A stretch of 24,628 nt of DNA from Tannerellaceae bacterium (lineage in GTDB: Bacteria > Bacteroidota > Bacteroidia > Bacteroidales > Tannerellaceae): assembly GCA_031280645.1 (NCBI GenBank), contig JAITGL010000014.1, positions 1-24,628 of the forward strand. Direction: 5' to 3'. The notes under the pieces were generated by a model. That model did not search any database and was not told the DNA's origin. It saw nothing but the letters and a program-made list of their open reading frames with translations. The first letter of the stretch is position 1. Each line of letters begins with the position of its first letter. Of this stretch, positions 1 to 7,687 are shown piece by piece. A program made the position numbers and the translations under genes.

Positions 1-1170
1 ATGACAACAAATAAGAATCAACGCCTGCTTGCCCTCGACGTTATGCGCGGGCTGACGATTGCGGGAATGATAATGGTGAACAACCCCGGAAGCTGGTCGA
101 GTGTGTACGCTCCCTTGCGACATGCGTCCTGGAATGGACTGACGCCTACGGATCTTGTTTTTCCCTTCTTCATGTTCATCATGGGAGTATCAACTTATAT
201 TTCGCTCAGCAAATACAAGTTTGAGTGGAGCGCACAGGCGGTTTGGAAGATTGTTCGGCGAACGCTTGTGATTTTCGCCATTGGTCTGGGGCTTGCCTGG
301 CTCGGATTGTTCTTCCGCAACTGGCATGCTATGTCGGGCGAGGAGATTTCATTGCTCGACAGGCTTGTGCGCGCCAAGTTCAGTTTGGGCGATATCCGCA
401 TCCTTGGAGTATTGCAGCGGCTGGCTCTGAGTTATGGGGCGGCGGCTCTGATTGTGCTTGCGGTGAAGCGTTATCAGCAGCTTGCTTACATAGCCGCCGC
501 GCTGCTGGTGGGCTATACCCTGCTTTTGTTTCTCGGAAAGGGATTTGAGTATAATGAGACAAACCTGCTGTCGGTTGTTGATCGCGCCGTTATCGGCGAG
601 CGTCATATGTATAAAGATAAAGGTATAGAGCCTGAAGGATTATTGAGCACAATCCCCTCCATCGCCCATGTTCTGATCGGCTTTTGCTGCGGACGGATAT
701 TGACCGATCGCTCGAAAGACTTGCGCGATAAAATACTCAGTCTCTTCTTAATCGGAACAGTCCTTACATTTACCGGCTTCTTGCTGGCCTACGGATGTCC
801 GATCAACAAAAAAGTATGGTCGCCCACCTTTGTGCTTACAACATGCGGTATGGGAGCAAGCCTCTTAGCCCTTTTGGTATGGATAATCGACGCGAAAGGC
901 ATGAAAAAGCGCGTAACATTCTTCGAGGCATTCGGAGTTAACCCGCTGTTCATGTACGTTGTAGCCGCCATTATGAGTACCCTGCTCGGAGCCGTTCGAT
1001 GGACTAAGGGCGAGGCAATGGTAAATCTGCACGGGTTTATTTACAACGATTTGCTGCGGCCATGGCTGGGCGATTATCCCGCGTCGCTTGCTTATGCCTT
1101 ATTGTTCGTGACATTTGTATGGGCCTGCGGATATGTTTTGTATAAGAAGAAAGTGTATATCAAAATATAA
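1..1170 (+). CDS. HGSNAT/NagX-type membrane acyltransferase (DUF5009-like)
   Basis: This 389-residue polytopic membrane protein resembles the heparan-alpha-glucosaminide N-acetyltransferase family (COG4299, often annotated NagX). Family members are thought to move an acetyl group from cytosolic acetyl-CoA to a terminal glucosamine across the membrane, and some bacterial members have been proposed as amino-sugar transporters. Visible motifs are LALDVMRGL near residues 10-18 and H41-ASWNGLTPTDLVFPFF. The H-x-x-W-N-G stretch matches the region of the human enzyme that carries the active-site histidine, so H41 is the likely catalytic residue. About ten hydrophobic helices follow. The ATG is the first base of the window. 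The N-terminus looks complete, but anything upstream is unseen. It is followed after 18 bp by a TlpA-like lipoprotein gene in the same direction. Family is fairly sure; substrate is unknown. Confidence 0.85.
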   Translation: MTTNKNQRLLALDVMRGLTIAGMIMVNNPGSWSSVYAPLRHASWNGLTPTDLVFPFFMFIMGVSTYISLSKYKFEWSAQAVWKIVRRTLVIFAIGLGLAWLGLFFRNWHAMSGEEISLLDRLVRAKFSLGDIRILGVLQRLALSYGAAALIVLAVKRYQQLAYIAAALLVGYTLLLFLGKGFEYNETNLLSVVDRAVIGERHMYKDKGIEPEGLLSTIPSIAHVLIGFCCGRILTDRSKDLRDKILSLFLIGTVLTFTGFLLAYGCPINKKVWSPTFVLTTCGMGASLLALLVWIIDAKGMKKRVTFFEAFGVNPLFMYVVAAIMSTLLGAVRWTKGEAMVNLHGFIYNDLLRPWLGDYPASLAYALLFVTFVWACGYVLYKKKVYIKI

Positions 1171-1188
1171 TTTATAAATAGTAATAAG

Positions 1189-2310
1189 ATGAAGAATTGT
1201 TTTTATGTAGTATTCGCAGCCGCATTAATACTGCAAAGCTGCAACAGCGAACCCGGATTCCGCATCAGCGGAACCGCCGGAAACCCCGACCTGGAAGGCA
1301 AATATGTGTATTTGTACGAATACGGATCACAAACCCCGCGCGACAGCTCCTTAATTACCAACGGCGCTTTCACCTTCAAGGGAGCGCAGGACCAGCCCGT
1401 AATAGTAACGATGAGGCTGGAGCCGGGAGCAATTGAAAGTAAATCAAGCCTGTACGAAGGCTTCCATACCTATTCATTATTCTTCCTTCTCGACAATTCA
1501 AAGCTGAAAGTAGCCTTGGAAGAACTGCCCGCAGTGGGAGGATCGGTCGAGAATGATGATTTAAATGCCTACATCAGGAAGCTCGACGCCCTCTTTGCAC
1601 CTCACCACAACGAAATAACCGAGATGATTGCAAGCCGCGACGACAAGCTCGTTAACATGGCCGACGAGCATATCGACGAGCTCAACGCCGAAGCCCTGCC
1701 CCTGCACAAAGAGTACATATCAACCCACAACAACAGCCTCGTAGCCGCATTCGTTCTTTACATTAACCGGTATACCATCCCCGAAAGCGTGCAGCGCGAG
1801 CTCATTGCCGGAGCCGGCGACGCCTTCAAGCAAGCCTCCGGAATACAGAAACTTTCGGAGCATCTCGACGTTCTCAATAAAGTTGCCGTGGGCAAGCAGT
1901 TCACCGATTTTGAGATGCCCGATCCCAAAGGCGCGTCGCATAAACTGTCGGAATACGTTGGCAAAAACAAGCTGCTGATGGTTGATTTCTGGGCGTCGTG
2001 GTGCGGCCCCTGCCGGCGGTCGATGCCTTATTTAAAGGAACTCTATGCGAAATATAACGGCAAAGGCTTTGAAATCCTTGGCGTTTCGTTCGACCGCACC
2101 CACGAGGCATGGGTAAAAGGCATAGCCGACCTCGAACTCCCCTGGCCCCAAATCTCCGACGTACAGTACTGGAAATGCGCGGCCGGCGTTCTCTACGGAG
2201 TTAACAGCATCCCCCACACGCTGCTTATCGACGGAAGCGGCGTTATCGTTGCCAAAAACCTTCACGGCGAAGACCTCGACAACCGCATAGCCGAGCTGTT
2301 AGCGCCATGA
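1189..2310 (+). CDS. TlpA-like thioredoxin lipoprotein with DUF4369-type N-terminus
   Basis: This 373-residue lipoprotein has a signal peptide ending in the lipobox LQSC (C18), so it is anchored outside the cytoplasm. Residues about 24-120 look like the DUF4369 beta-rich domain common in Bacteroidetes TlpA proteins (GTAGNPDLEGKYVYLYEY). A helical linker follows, then a thioredoxin domain from about 235 to the end. The active site is W271-C272-G-P-C275, and the cis-proline region is in NSIPHTLLID. The family performs periplasmic thiol-disulfide exchange. The partner is not visible here. The gene starts 18 bp after the membrane acyltransferase gene and overlaps the next small gene by ATGA, so the three form an operon. 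Both cysteines are present, so it should be redox active. Confidence 0.92.
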   Translation: MKNCFYVVFAAALILQSCNSEPGFRISGTAGNPDLEGKYVYLYEYGSQTPRDSSLITNGAFTFKGAQDQPVIVTMRLEPGAIESKSSLYEGFHTYSLFFLLDNSKLKVALEELPAVGGSVENDDLNAYIRKLDALFAPHHNEITEMIASRDDKLVNMADEHIDELNAEALPLHKEYISTHNNSLVAAFVLYINRYTIPESVQRELIAGAGDAFKQASGIQKLSEHLDVLNKVAVGKQFTDFEMPDPKGASHKLSEYVGKNKLLMVDFWASWCGPCRRSMPYLKELYAKYNGKGFEILGVSFDRTHEAWVKGIADLELPWPQISDVQYWKCAAGVLYGVNSIPHTLLIDGSGVIVAKNLHGEDLDNRIAELLAP

Positions 2311-2501
2311 AAGGCAAGCAAATATTCCTCATGATAATTATGGGAATGATAGTTGTAACCACCATTTCAGCTACCGTATTATGTATAATTATGTATAAGG
2401 AAAAACCGCTAATGTCTCTATTTGCCGGCTGCTGCGGCGTCTTACTCGACATTAACTTCGTAGCAACCTGGTATTTGATAAAACGAAACTTTAAAGATTA
2501 A
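2307..2501 (+). CDS. Small two-helix membrane protein, unrecognised
   Basis: This encodes a 64-residue hydrophobic protein. Two membrane segments are visible, about residues 5-28 (FLMIIMGMIVVTTISATVL) and 36-58 (LFAGCCGVLLDINFVATWYL), with a basic C-terminus (KRNFKD). The start ATG overlaps the TGA of the thioredoxin gene in an ATGA junction, which argues for translational coupling and for the gene being real despite its size. A perfect intrinsic terminator lies 35 bp downstream, making this the last gene of the operon. No family was recognised. It could be an accessory subunit for the upstream membrane or redox protein, but that is inference from position only. Confidence 0.65.
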   Translation: MKGKQIFLMIIMGMIVVTTISATVLCIIMYKEKPLMSLFAGCCGVLLDINFVATWYLIKRNFKD

Positions 2502-2535
2502 CAGCCGTCGTTTATAGTTTTGTTCAACATTTATG

Positions 2536-2569
2536 GCAGAGATACGATTACCGTATCTCTGCTTTTTTT
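2536..2569 (+). terminator. Intrinsic terminator of the first operon
   Basis: Arms 2536-2546 (GCAGAGATACG) and 2552-2562 (CGTATCTCTGC) form a perfect 11-bp stem with a 5-base loop. Seven Ts at 2563-2569 follow directly. It sits 35 bp after the stop codon of the small membrane protein gene and about 30 bp before the 21-bp array, so transcription of the operon should stop before the repeats. Confidence 0.93.
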
Positions 2570-2601
2570 CAGGTATAAAAGGCAATAGAATATGAAGCCT
2601 G

Positions 2602-2913
2602 TTTTGGTAGCTACCAAAACGGTTTTCGTAGTTACCGGAACGATTTTGGTAGCTACCGGAACAAATTTGGTAGTTACCGGAACGATTTTGGTAGCTACCG
2701 GAACAGTTTTGGTAGCTACCGGAACAGTTTTGGTAGCTACCGGAACAGTTTTGGTAGCTACCGGAACAGTTTTGGTAGCTACCGGAACGATTTTGGTAGC
2801 TACCGGAACGATTTTGGTAGCTACCGGAACGATTTTGGTAGCTACCGGAACAGTTTTGGTAGCTACCGGAACAGTTTTGGTAGCTACCGGAACAGTTTTG
2901 GTAGCTACCAAAA
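2602..2913. repeat. 21-bp tandem array with 15 palindromic cores
   Basis: Fifteen cores start at 2606, 2627, 2648 and so on every 21 bp to 2900, with no slip in register. The core is the perfect palindrome GGTAGCTACC in 13 copies. Copies 2 and 4 are degenerate (CGTAGTTACC, GGTAGTTACC). The 11-base linkers are mostly GGAACAGTTTT or GGAACGATTTT and occur in homogenised blocks (AG x4, GA x3, AG x3), which suggests growth by unit duplication. At both array ends the core is extended to the 18-bp perfect palindrome TTTTGGTAGCTACCAAAA (2602-2619 and 2896-2913). Reading frames stay open through the array on both strands because 21 is divisible by 3. No coding role is supported. Confidence 0.97.
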
Positions 2914-3247
2914 ACCGTCCGCTTACCTTTATAATTCATTGTATAGCCCGCTTTTAAGCCGGTTGTATAATCCCCTCCCTCTAATCTTTTGGAGAATTAC
3001 TGAAGCCGGGGCCGGAAAAACCGCTTAATGTTGCGTTCGAGCCGTCCGCCATGCAATCATTTATGAGCCGGATGGGACGAATGGCCTGGCTGTTGCATCC
3101 GTTGGTATAATCAAACCCTGCCTGGGGCAAATATAAATACTGCGGACTCCTGTTAAAATACTGTCAAAAAATTAGACGGCAATGTCTAATTTCTTTACAT
3201 GGCCTGCCGGGGCATATATAGGTAACCTGCTTGAAAAAAACGACTTG
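2914..3247. other. Intergenic stretch between array and ABC permease
   Basis: No gene was seen on either strand between the 21-bp array and the permease promoter. Words such as TATAAT at about 2967 and 3108 resemble proteobacterial -10 boxes but are not the Bacteroidetes promoter form. The only strong structure is the inverted repeat at 3169-3192. Confidence 0.6.
3169..3192. promoter_or_regulatory. Perfect 9-bp inverted repeat upstream of permease promoter
   Basis: AAATTAGAC (3169-3177) and GTCTAATTT (3184-3192) are perfect inverted repeats separated by six bases. The element lies about 55 bp upstream of the candidate -7 box and 117 bp upstream of the permease start. No T-run follows directly, so it looks more like an operator or activator site than a terminator. 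The regulator is unknown. Confidence 0.5.
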
Positions 3248-3255
3248 TATCTTTG
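3248..3255 (+). promoter_or_regulatory. Candidate Bacteroidetes -7 box for ABC permease
   Basis: TATCTTTG matches the Bacteroidetes -7 consensus TAnnTTTG. It is 53 bp upstream of the ATG at 3309. A TTG occurs at 3231-3233, but the 14-base gap is shorter than the usual 19-21, so no convincing -33 element was found. Confidence 0.5.
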
Positions 3256-3308
3256 GCACGATAGTTGCTTTATTTCTTTAAAATAACATTCAAACATATA
3301 TCAAAGTC

Positions 3309-5693
3309 ATGAAAACTATTATCATCGCCTTCCGTTCGCTTTTCAAAAAGAAAAGGAATAATGTGATTAAGATAGCCTCGCTCAGCGTTGGGCTTGCAGC
3401 TGGGCTAACCCTCATCGCTAAAGTATACTACGAGCAAACCTACGACGATTTCTTTCCCCATGCCAAGCGCATATACAGCATAGGCGAAATGGGAATGATT
3501 GGCGGGCAGCTTTTTGAGCATCCGCTTGTTAGCGGCGGCGTAGCTCCCGGTTTTGCCGCCGAGATTGCCGATGTGGAAGCGGCAACCCGTTTTACGTTTC
3601 TGGCCAATGAAGAAACTTTTTACGATAAGAATCGGAAAAAATATAAGGGAGATTTTACGCTTGCCGATTCGGCTCTCTTCAGCATGTTTCCGGTACGGAT
3701 CATATCGGGCAATCCGCAGGAGGTTCTTGCGCGACCGTTATATGCAATGGTATCGAGGAAAATTGCCGATATGCTGGGAGGAGTCGATGCAGCCGTTGGG
3801 CAAAGCATTGAGATGAACTTTGCTCCCGGCAGGACGATAACCATTGGCGGAGTGTTTGACAATTTGCCGCACAATTCTCATCTGAAGTTCGAGATTCTCG
3901 TTTCGATCAAATCCATATCAAATTTTATGGGCGACGGTAGCGACAACTGGTTGGGGAATGATCGTTACCGAGCTTATATCCGGCTGCGGGAAGGAGCTAC
4001 GCCGCAAAGCATCGCCCCTTTAATCGACGAAGTTGTGGGCCGCCATCACGATCCTGCAATAATGGAGCAGGCAGGCATCAAGCTCAGTTACACCTTTATC
4101 CCGCTGCTTGAGATTCATAACGGGCAGCCCGCGGTGAAGCGCATGACGGCTATCCTTTCCGTCCTTGCCTTTGCATTGATATTCACCGCGGCCTTGAATT
4201 ATGTTTTGATCATAGTTTCGTCGCTCGTTGGACGTTCAAAGGAAATGGCAGTCAACAAATGCTATGGAGCGTCGGGAAAAAACATATACGGGAAGATGCT
4301 GGCCGAGACTTTTGCCGATATGACTGCGGGAATTGTCATCGCCATAATTCTCATTATAGCCTTTCGTGATACGGTGCAGGACTTACTCGGAACCTCGCCC
4401 CTGGTGATGATTAACCTTCGGAGCGCGTTGCTGCTTGTGGCCGTATGCGCTGTTGTTACGCTGGTTACGGGACTGATTCCGGGATACATGTTCTCGCGCG
4501 TGCCGGTTGCGTCGGCTTTTCGCAGCTATAAGGAGAACAAGCGTTTTTGGAAGCTAAGCCTGCTTTTCCTCCAGATAGTAGCTACCGGATTCTTAACAAT
4601 TCTTCTTGTCATAATTGCACGGCAATACAACCTTATGATCAACGATAATCCGGGATATGAATACGAGAATGTTGCTTACTGCTCGCTTCCCGGAACCGAT
4701 ACAAGCGCACGCGAACGCGCTCTCGACGAAATTGCCCGCCTGCCTGAAGTTGCCGCCGTAAGCAGCGCTGAAAACAGGCTCCCGTTCTTCGGCCATTCGG
4801 GCAACAATGTTATTCTTCCGGGAACAAGCGAGGAGTTGTTTAATATAGCCGACGGCGAAGGCGTTGGCGACGGCTTTCTTGATTTATTCAACATCCCGGT
4901 TGTTAACGGCAACTCGTTTAAGCAAGGAGTAGAAAAGTCGACCGAGATAATGGTCAACCAGCATTTTGCCGATCAGATCACCAAGCTTGCCGGATGGACG
5001 GATGGCGTTATCGGCAAGCAGGTAGTGGTTACCTATCACAGCGGAAGCGCCGAAAATCCTATCCTGTTCACAATCGCAGGAGTATACCAAAACTATCGCA
5101 TCGGATTTATCGGCAATGAGCAAAACCGGCCTTCCGCTATATTTTACAGTAACGTTCCGGGCAACATTCTTATCTTCAAATATCACAGCTTTTCTCCCGA
5201 ATTAAATGCGAAAGTTGCCGACATACTTAAGAACATATTTCCCGACAAAGACTTTAATGTGTATTCATATGCCGCCGAGATGAAAGGACAATACGTTGAC
5301 ACTCGCCGCTTCCGCGACTCGGTACTTATCGGCGGCGCGGTAACTATCCTCATCACCATGATCGGCCTGATTGCCTACATCCGCGACGAGATTAACCGCC
5401 GGCGCAAGGAAACGGCCATCCGCAAAATCAACGGGGCTACCCTGGCCGACATCCTAAGGATGTTCCTGCGCGACGTGGGCGCGATAGCCATCCCGGCGCT
5501 TGTTATCGGAGCGGGTATTTCGGCTTATGTGGCTTTTAAATGGCAGGCGCAGTTTTCCGAGAAAACCGGTCTTTCGCCTTTGTTGTTCCTCACATGCGGT
5601 ATTGTTCTCATGGCGGTAATATTTGTGGTTGTATCCATCCACTGCTATAAGGCTGCTACCGCTAATCCGGCCGTTGTGGTTAAAAGCGAATAG
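3309..5693 (+). CDS. ABC transporter permease, MacB/FtsX type with duplicated core
   Basis: This 794-residue inner-membrane protein has the layout of Bacteroidetes MacB-like permeases. It has a first transmembrane helix at about 18-40, a periplasmic MacB_PCD-like domain, and three helices around 280-400 forming an FtsX domain. A second helix plus periplasmic domain follows from about 417 to 640, and a second FtsX domain with three helices runs about 672-790. Family motifs include the post-helix stretch GRSKEMAVNKCYGASGKN and its second copy NRRRKETAIRKINGAT. Such permeases use an ATPase to drive mechanotransmission, peptide or drug export, or lipoprotein release. No ATPase gene is in the window, so a partner must be encoded elsewhere. 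The gene stands alone between intergenic regions and carries a candidate promoter. Substrate cannot be named. Confidence 0.9.
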   Translation: MKTIIIAFRSLFKKKRNNVIKIASLSVGLAAGLTLIAKVYYEQTYDDFFPHAKRIYSIGEMGMIGGQLFEHPLVSGGVAPGFAAEIADVEAATRFTFLANEETFYDKNRKKYKGDFTLADSALFSMFPVRIISGNPQEVLARPLYAMVSRKIADMLGGVDAAVGQSIEMNFAPGRTITIGGVFDNLPHNSHLKFEILVSIKSISNFMGDGSDNWLGNDRYRAYIRLREGATPQSIAPLIDEVVGRHHDPAIMEQAGIKLSYTFIPLLEIHNGQPAVKRMTAILSVLAFALIFTAALNYVLIIVSSLVGRSKEMAVNKCYGASGKNIYGKMLAETFADMTAGIVIAIILIIAFRDTVQDLLGTSPLVMINLRSALLLVAVCAVVTLVTGLIPGYMFSRVPVASAFRSYKENKRFWKLSLLFLQIVATGFLTILLVIIARQYNLMINDNPGYEYENVAYCSLPGTDTSARERALDEIARLPEVAAVSSAENRLPFFGHSGNNVILPGTSEELFNIADGEGVGDGFLDLFNIPVVNGNSFKQGVEKSTEIMVNQHFADQITKLAGWTDGVIGKQVVVTYHSGSAENPILFTIAGVYQNYRIGFIGNEQNRPSAIFYSNVPGNILIFKYHSFSPELNAKVADILKNIFPDKDFNVYSYAAEMKGQYVDTRRFRDSVLIGGAVTILITMIGLIAYIRDEINRRRKETAIRKINGATLADILRMFLRDVGAIAIPALVIGAGISAYVAFKWQAQFSEKTGLSPLLFLTCGIVLMAVIFVVVSIHCYKAATANPAVVVKSE

Positions 5694-5780
5694 CTTACTT
5701 ACCGCTCTGTTCTCAAACTTCCATTGCCAGGCGCCGGGGGTGCGCTCGGAGCTCCGCTAATTTTTCTGGAATTTAAATGA

Positions 5781-5814
5781 ATCCCCTTTGTCTCAAAGGG
5801 GATCTCTCTTTTTT
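5781..5814 (+). terminator. Intrinsic terminator after ABC permease
   Basis: ATCCCCTTTG (5781-5790) and CAAAGGGGAT (5794-5803) form a perfect 10-bp stem with a 3-base loop. A pyrimidine stretch ending in six Ts (5809-5814) follows. It lies about 90 bp after the permease stop codon and fits termination of that gene. Confidence 0.85.
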
Positions 5815-5883
5815 CAGAGGGGAATCCTCCTGAAATATCTTTAGTTGGATAATGGGTCGTTTTACAGCCATATATGGAATGTG

Positions 5884-5929
5884 CGGCTGCTGGCCTACGA
5901 GAAAGGGCTCCCAGGGCGGCCGTTTTTTT
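5884..5929 (+). terminator. Second terminator-like hairpin in convergent intergenic region
   Basis: CGGCTGCTGG (5884-5893) can pair with CCAG (5911-5914) and CGGCCG (5917-5922) across a 2-base bulge, with one G-U pair. Seven Ts follow at 5923-5929. It is a plausible backup terminator for rightward transcription. The stem is imperfect, so this is less certain than the hairpin at 5781-5803. Confidence 0.5.
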
Positions 5930-6028
5930 ACTTCTGCGTTGCACGTTTTGGCCCTTCGGTTCTTTGTGGCGCCTCCCATGGCAGGCTTGCGCCGCCAAGG
6001 GTTGGGGGAATGATTGGCGCAAATGAAA

Positions 6029-6060
6029 TAGCGCATGAATCCGGCCGGATTCACGCGCTA
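6029..6060. terminator. 32-bp near-perfect palindrome at the end of the PUL
   Basis: The palindrome has a perfect 18-bp centre (TGAATCCGGCCGGATTCA, 6036-6053). It extends through TAGCGC on the left and GCGCTA on the right, with one mismatched pair. It lies about 50 bp beyond the stop codon of the leftward GHL10-like gene. On the - strand it is followed by TTTCATTTG, a weak T-tract, so it may terminate the 12-kb PUL transcript. It could alternatively be a protein-binding dyad. Confidence 0.55.
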
Positions 6061-6108
6061 TATTTTAAAGAGGGAGTAAATGGCGTAAGATGTTGGGGGA
6101 ATGAATAA

Positions 6109-7671
6109 TCAGAGTTTTTTCCGATAGTTTTCGTATGATTCAACGCTGGGCGCTACGCTCCAGCCCGAAAGCAGGCCGCCATACAGGTAGAAGTTTACGT
6201 TGAACTGGATTCCGCTGCCGGTTTCTTCCACCAGGTAGCATTTTGTTGTGCCGTATTCGTTGGCAAGGGCGTACTCGCCGCAGCTTATCTCGGCAAACGG
6301 GTTCTGGGCCAGGATATCTTTGATGGGCTGCAATGAAGCGTCGTTTCTGCGGCCGGCAGTTTTCAGGGCGGCCTCGTAGGCTTCGGCGGTGTTGGCTTGG
6401 AGGGCGGGGGCGGCGGCGGCTTCTATCCTTTCCCAGGCGGTATCTTTCAGCGCGGGCGAGGCTGCTGAGCGGGCAATGGCTACGTAGGCCGAGATCCGCA
6501 TTTTTATTGCATCCATTACAAAAGGCTTGTCAAACGGATTAGCGTTAACGGTTGTTACGCCGGTTGCGGCCGGGTTAACGGTTGATTGGGAGCGGAGGTT
6601 CCGCACGCTGTCGGCGTAGGCTTTGAAGCGGGCGCGTATGGCCGGGTCGCGCAGCGAGTTGACGGTAAAGATAGCTACTCCTTCGGCGCCGTTGTTGAGC
6701 GCGGCGTCCATGCAGTCGAACATGGCCGGGCCGTTGGTGGCCGTCATTCCGCAATACAGCGTTGTGGAGGGGTTTTTCTGCTTCACGTTATCAATGGTGC
6801 AATCGGAGATGAAGCTCACGTCGCCGGTGTAGAAGTTGTGGTACACCATCGGGAACACGATGTCGAGGTTCCATTTCCCCCAATCCTGCCTTACCATGCT
6901 GCGCGACATTTGTGGGGTTGGGAACGGCGAGGCGGCCATTTTCTTGCCGTGGGCATGAACCACCTCGGCGAGCTCGTTGGCCACTTCGGTTACCTGGTCG
7001 CACCTGAACTGGAGCCATTTCTCGTCAGTCGACGGATCTTCAAGTTCCGTTGGGTCGTAGCCGTACAGGGTTTTGAACTTGGCTATCATGGCCGGGTGGT
7101 AGCCGTAGTCCCATTCGGGATATTCCTTGTCTTGAACGATGCCGTACCTTGGCCATAGCGTTGTGGGCAGTATCACGTCTACGAGGCGATGATAGTCGAT
7201 GGCGATACCGTTAAGGCCTTCCACTTCGCAATAAGCTTTCACCTTGGTTTTGAGGAATTCTCGCACTTCGGGCAGCGCCGGGCAAAGGAATTTGTAGTAA
7301 TCTACATAAGCCCGGTGATCAGCCAGGCTTTCGCCTTTACGATTCACGCTAAGCCATTCGGGATGGGCTTTAACAATCGAGTCGCGGCCGTGCTCCAGGT
7401 TCATTGTCCAGAGCCATGCGTACACTTCGATGCCATGCTTGTTGGCAATGGGTATAGCCCTGCGGTAATCGTCGGGCGAAGGAGCATTTAGCATTACGCC
7501 GTCGATGCCGGTTGCGCTCATTACTCCGCAAATAGAGTCGAAGTTCATGGTTGGACGGTAGTCGAGCCATGTCCAAAACATAGGATAACGCCCCGCTTCT
7601 GTTTTGGCGGGCGTACAGCTTGGCATGATTATTATGATTGCCAAGAAAAAAAGCAAGTTTACGTTTCTCAT
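6109..7671 (-). CDS. GHL10-like glycoside hydrolase lipoprotein
   Basis: This 520-residue lipoprotein has a signal peptide ending in MPSC (C19). The start at 7671 was chosen because it begins directly with the signal peptide (MRNVNLLFFLAIIII) and leaves 16 bp after the upstream gene. A start at 7704 would overlap that gene. Residues about 28-365 look like a TIM-barrel of the GHL10 (PF02638, YngK-like) type, with repeated strands such as IEVYAWLWTM, the putative acidic motif GIAIDYHR (155-162, D159), and PMVYHNFY (274-281). The remaining about 150 residues are a helical plus beta C-terminal part that was not recognised. Being last in a SusC/SusD operon, it probably acts on the imported or surface glycan. 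Catalysis has been shown for few relatives, so the activity is inferred. Confidence 0.75.
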   Translation of the reverse strand: MRNVNLLFFLAIIIIMPSCTPAKTEAGRYPMFWTWLDYRPTMNFDSICGVMSATGIDGVMLNAPSPDDYRRAIPIANKHGIEVYAWLWTMNLEHGRDSIVKAHPEWLSVNRKGESLADHRAYVDYYKFLCPALPEVREFLKTKVKAYCEVEGLNGIAIDYHRLVDVILPTTLWPRYGIVQDKEYPEWDYGYHPAMIAKFKTLYGYDPTELEDPSTDEKWLQFRCDQVTEVANELAEVVHAHGKKMAASPFPTPQMSRSMVRQDWGKWNLDIVFPMVYHNFYTGDVSFISDCTIDNVKQKNPSTTLYCGMTATNGPAMFDCMDAALNNGAEGVAIFTVNSLRDPAIRARFKAYADSVRNLRSQSTVNPAATGVTTVNANPFDKPFVMDAIKMRISAYVAIARSAASPALKDTAWERIEAAAAPALQANTAEAYEAALKTAGRRNDASLQPIKDILAQNPFAEISCGEYALANEYGTTKCYLVEETGSGIQFNVNFYLYGGLLSGWSVAPSVESYENYRKKL

Positions 7672-7687
7672 TCGTATATATTTAATT

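Noticed and set aside
2602..2913. CRISPR array
   Set aside because: The linkers are 11 bases and nearly identical. There are no unique spacers and no cas genes.
2442..2939. Minus-strand repeat proteins (GSYQNCS or VATKTVP repeats)
   Set aside because: Periodicity of 21 bp keeps all such frames open. They run into the terminator and the small membrane protein gene, with no promoter or signal.
2965..3112. TATAAT words as promoters
   Set aside because: Bacteroidetes housekeeping promoters use TAnnTTTG, and no gene lies at a sensible distance from these words.
6586..7158. 190-codon open frame on the + strand inside the GHL10-like gene
   Set aside because: It is antisense to a gene with a clear lipoprotein signal and barrel motifs. 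It is a shadow frame.
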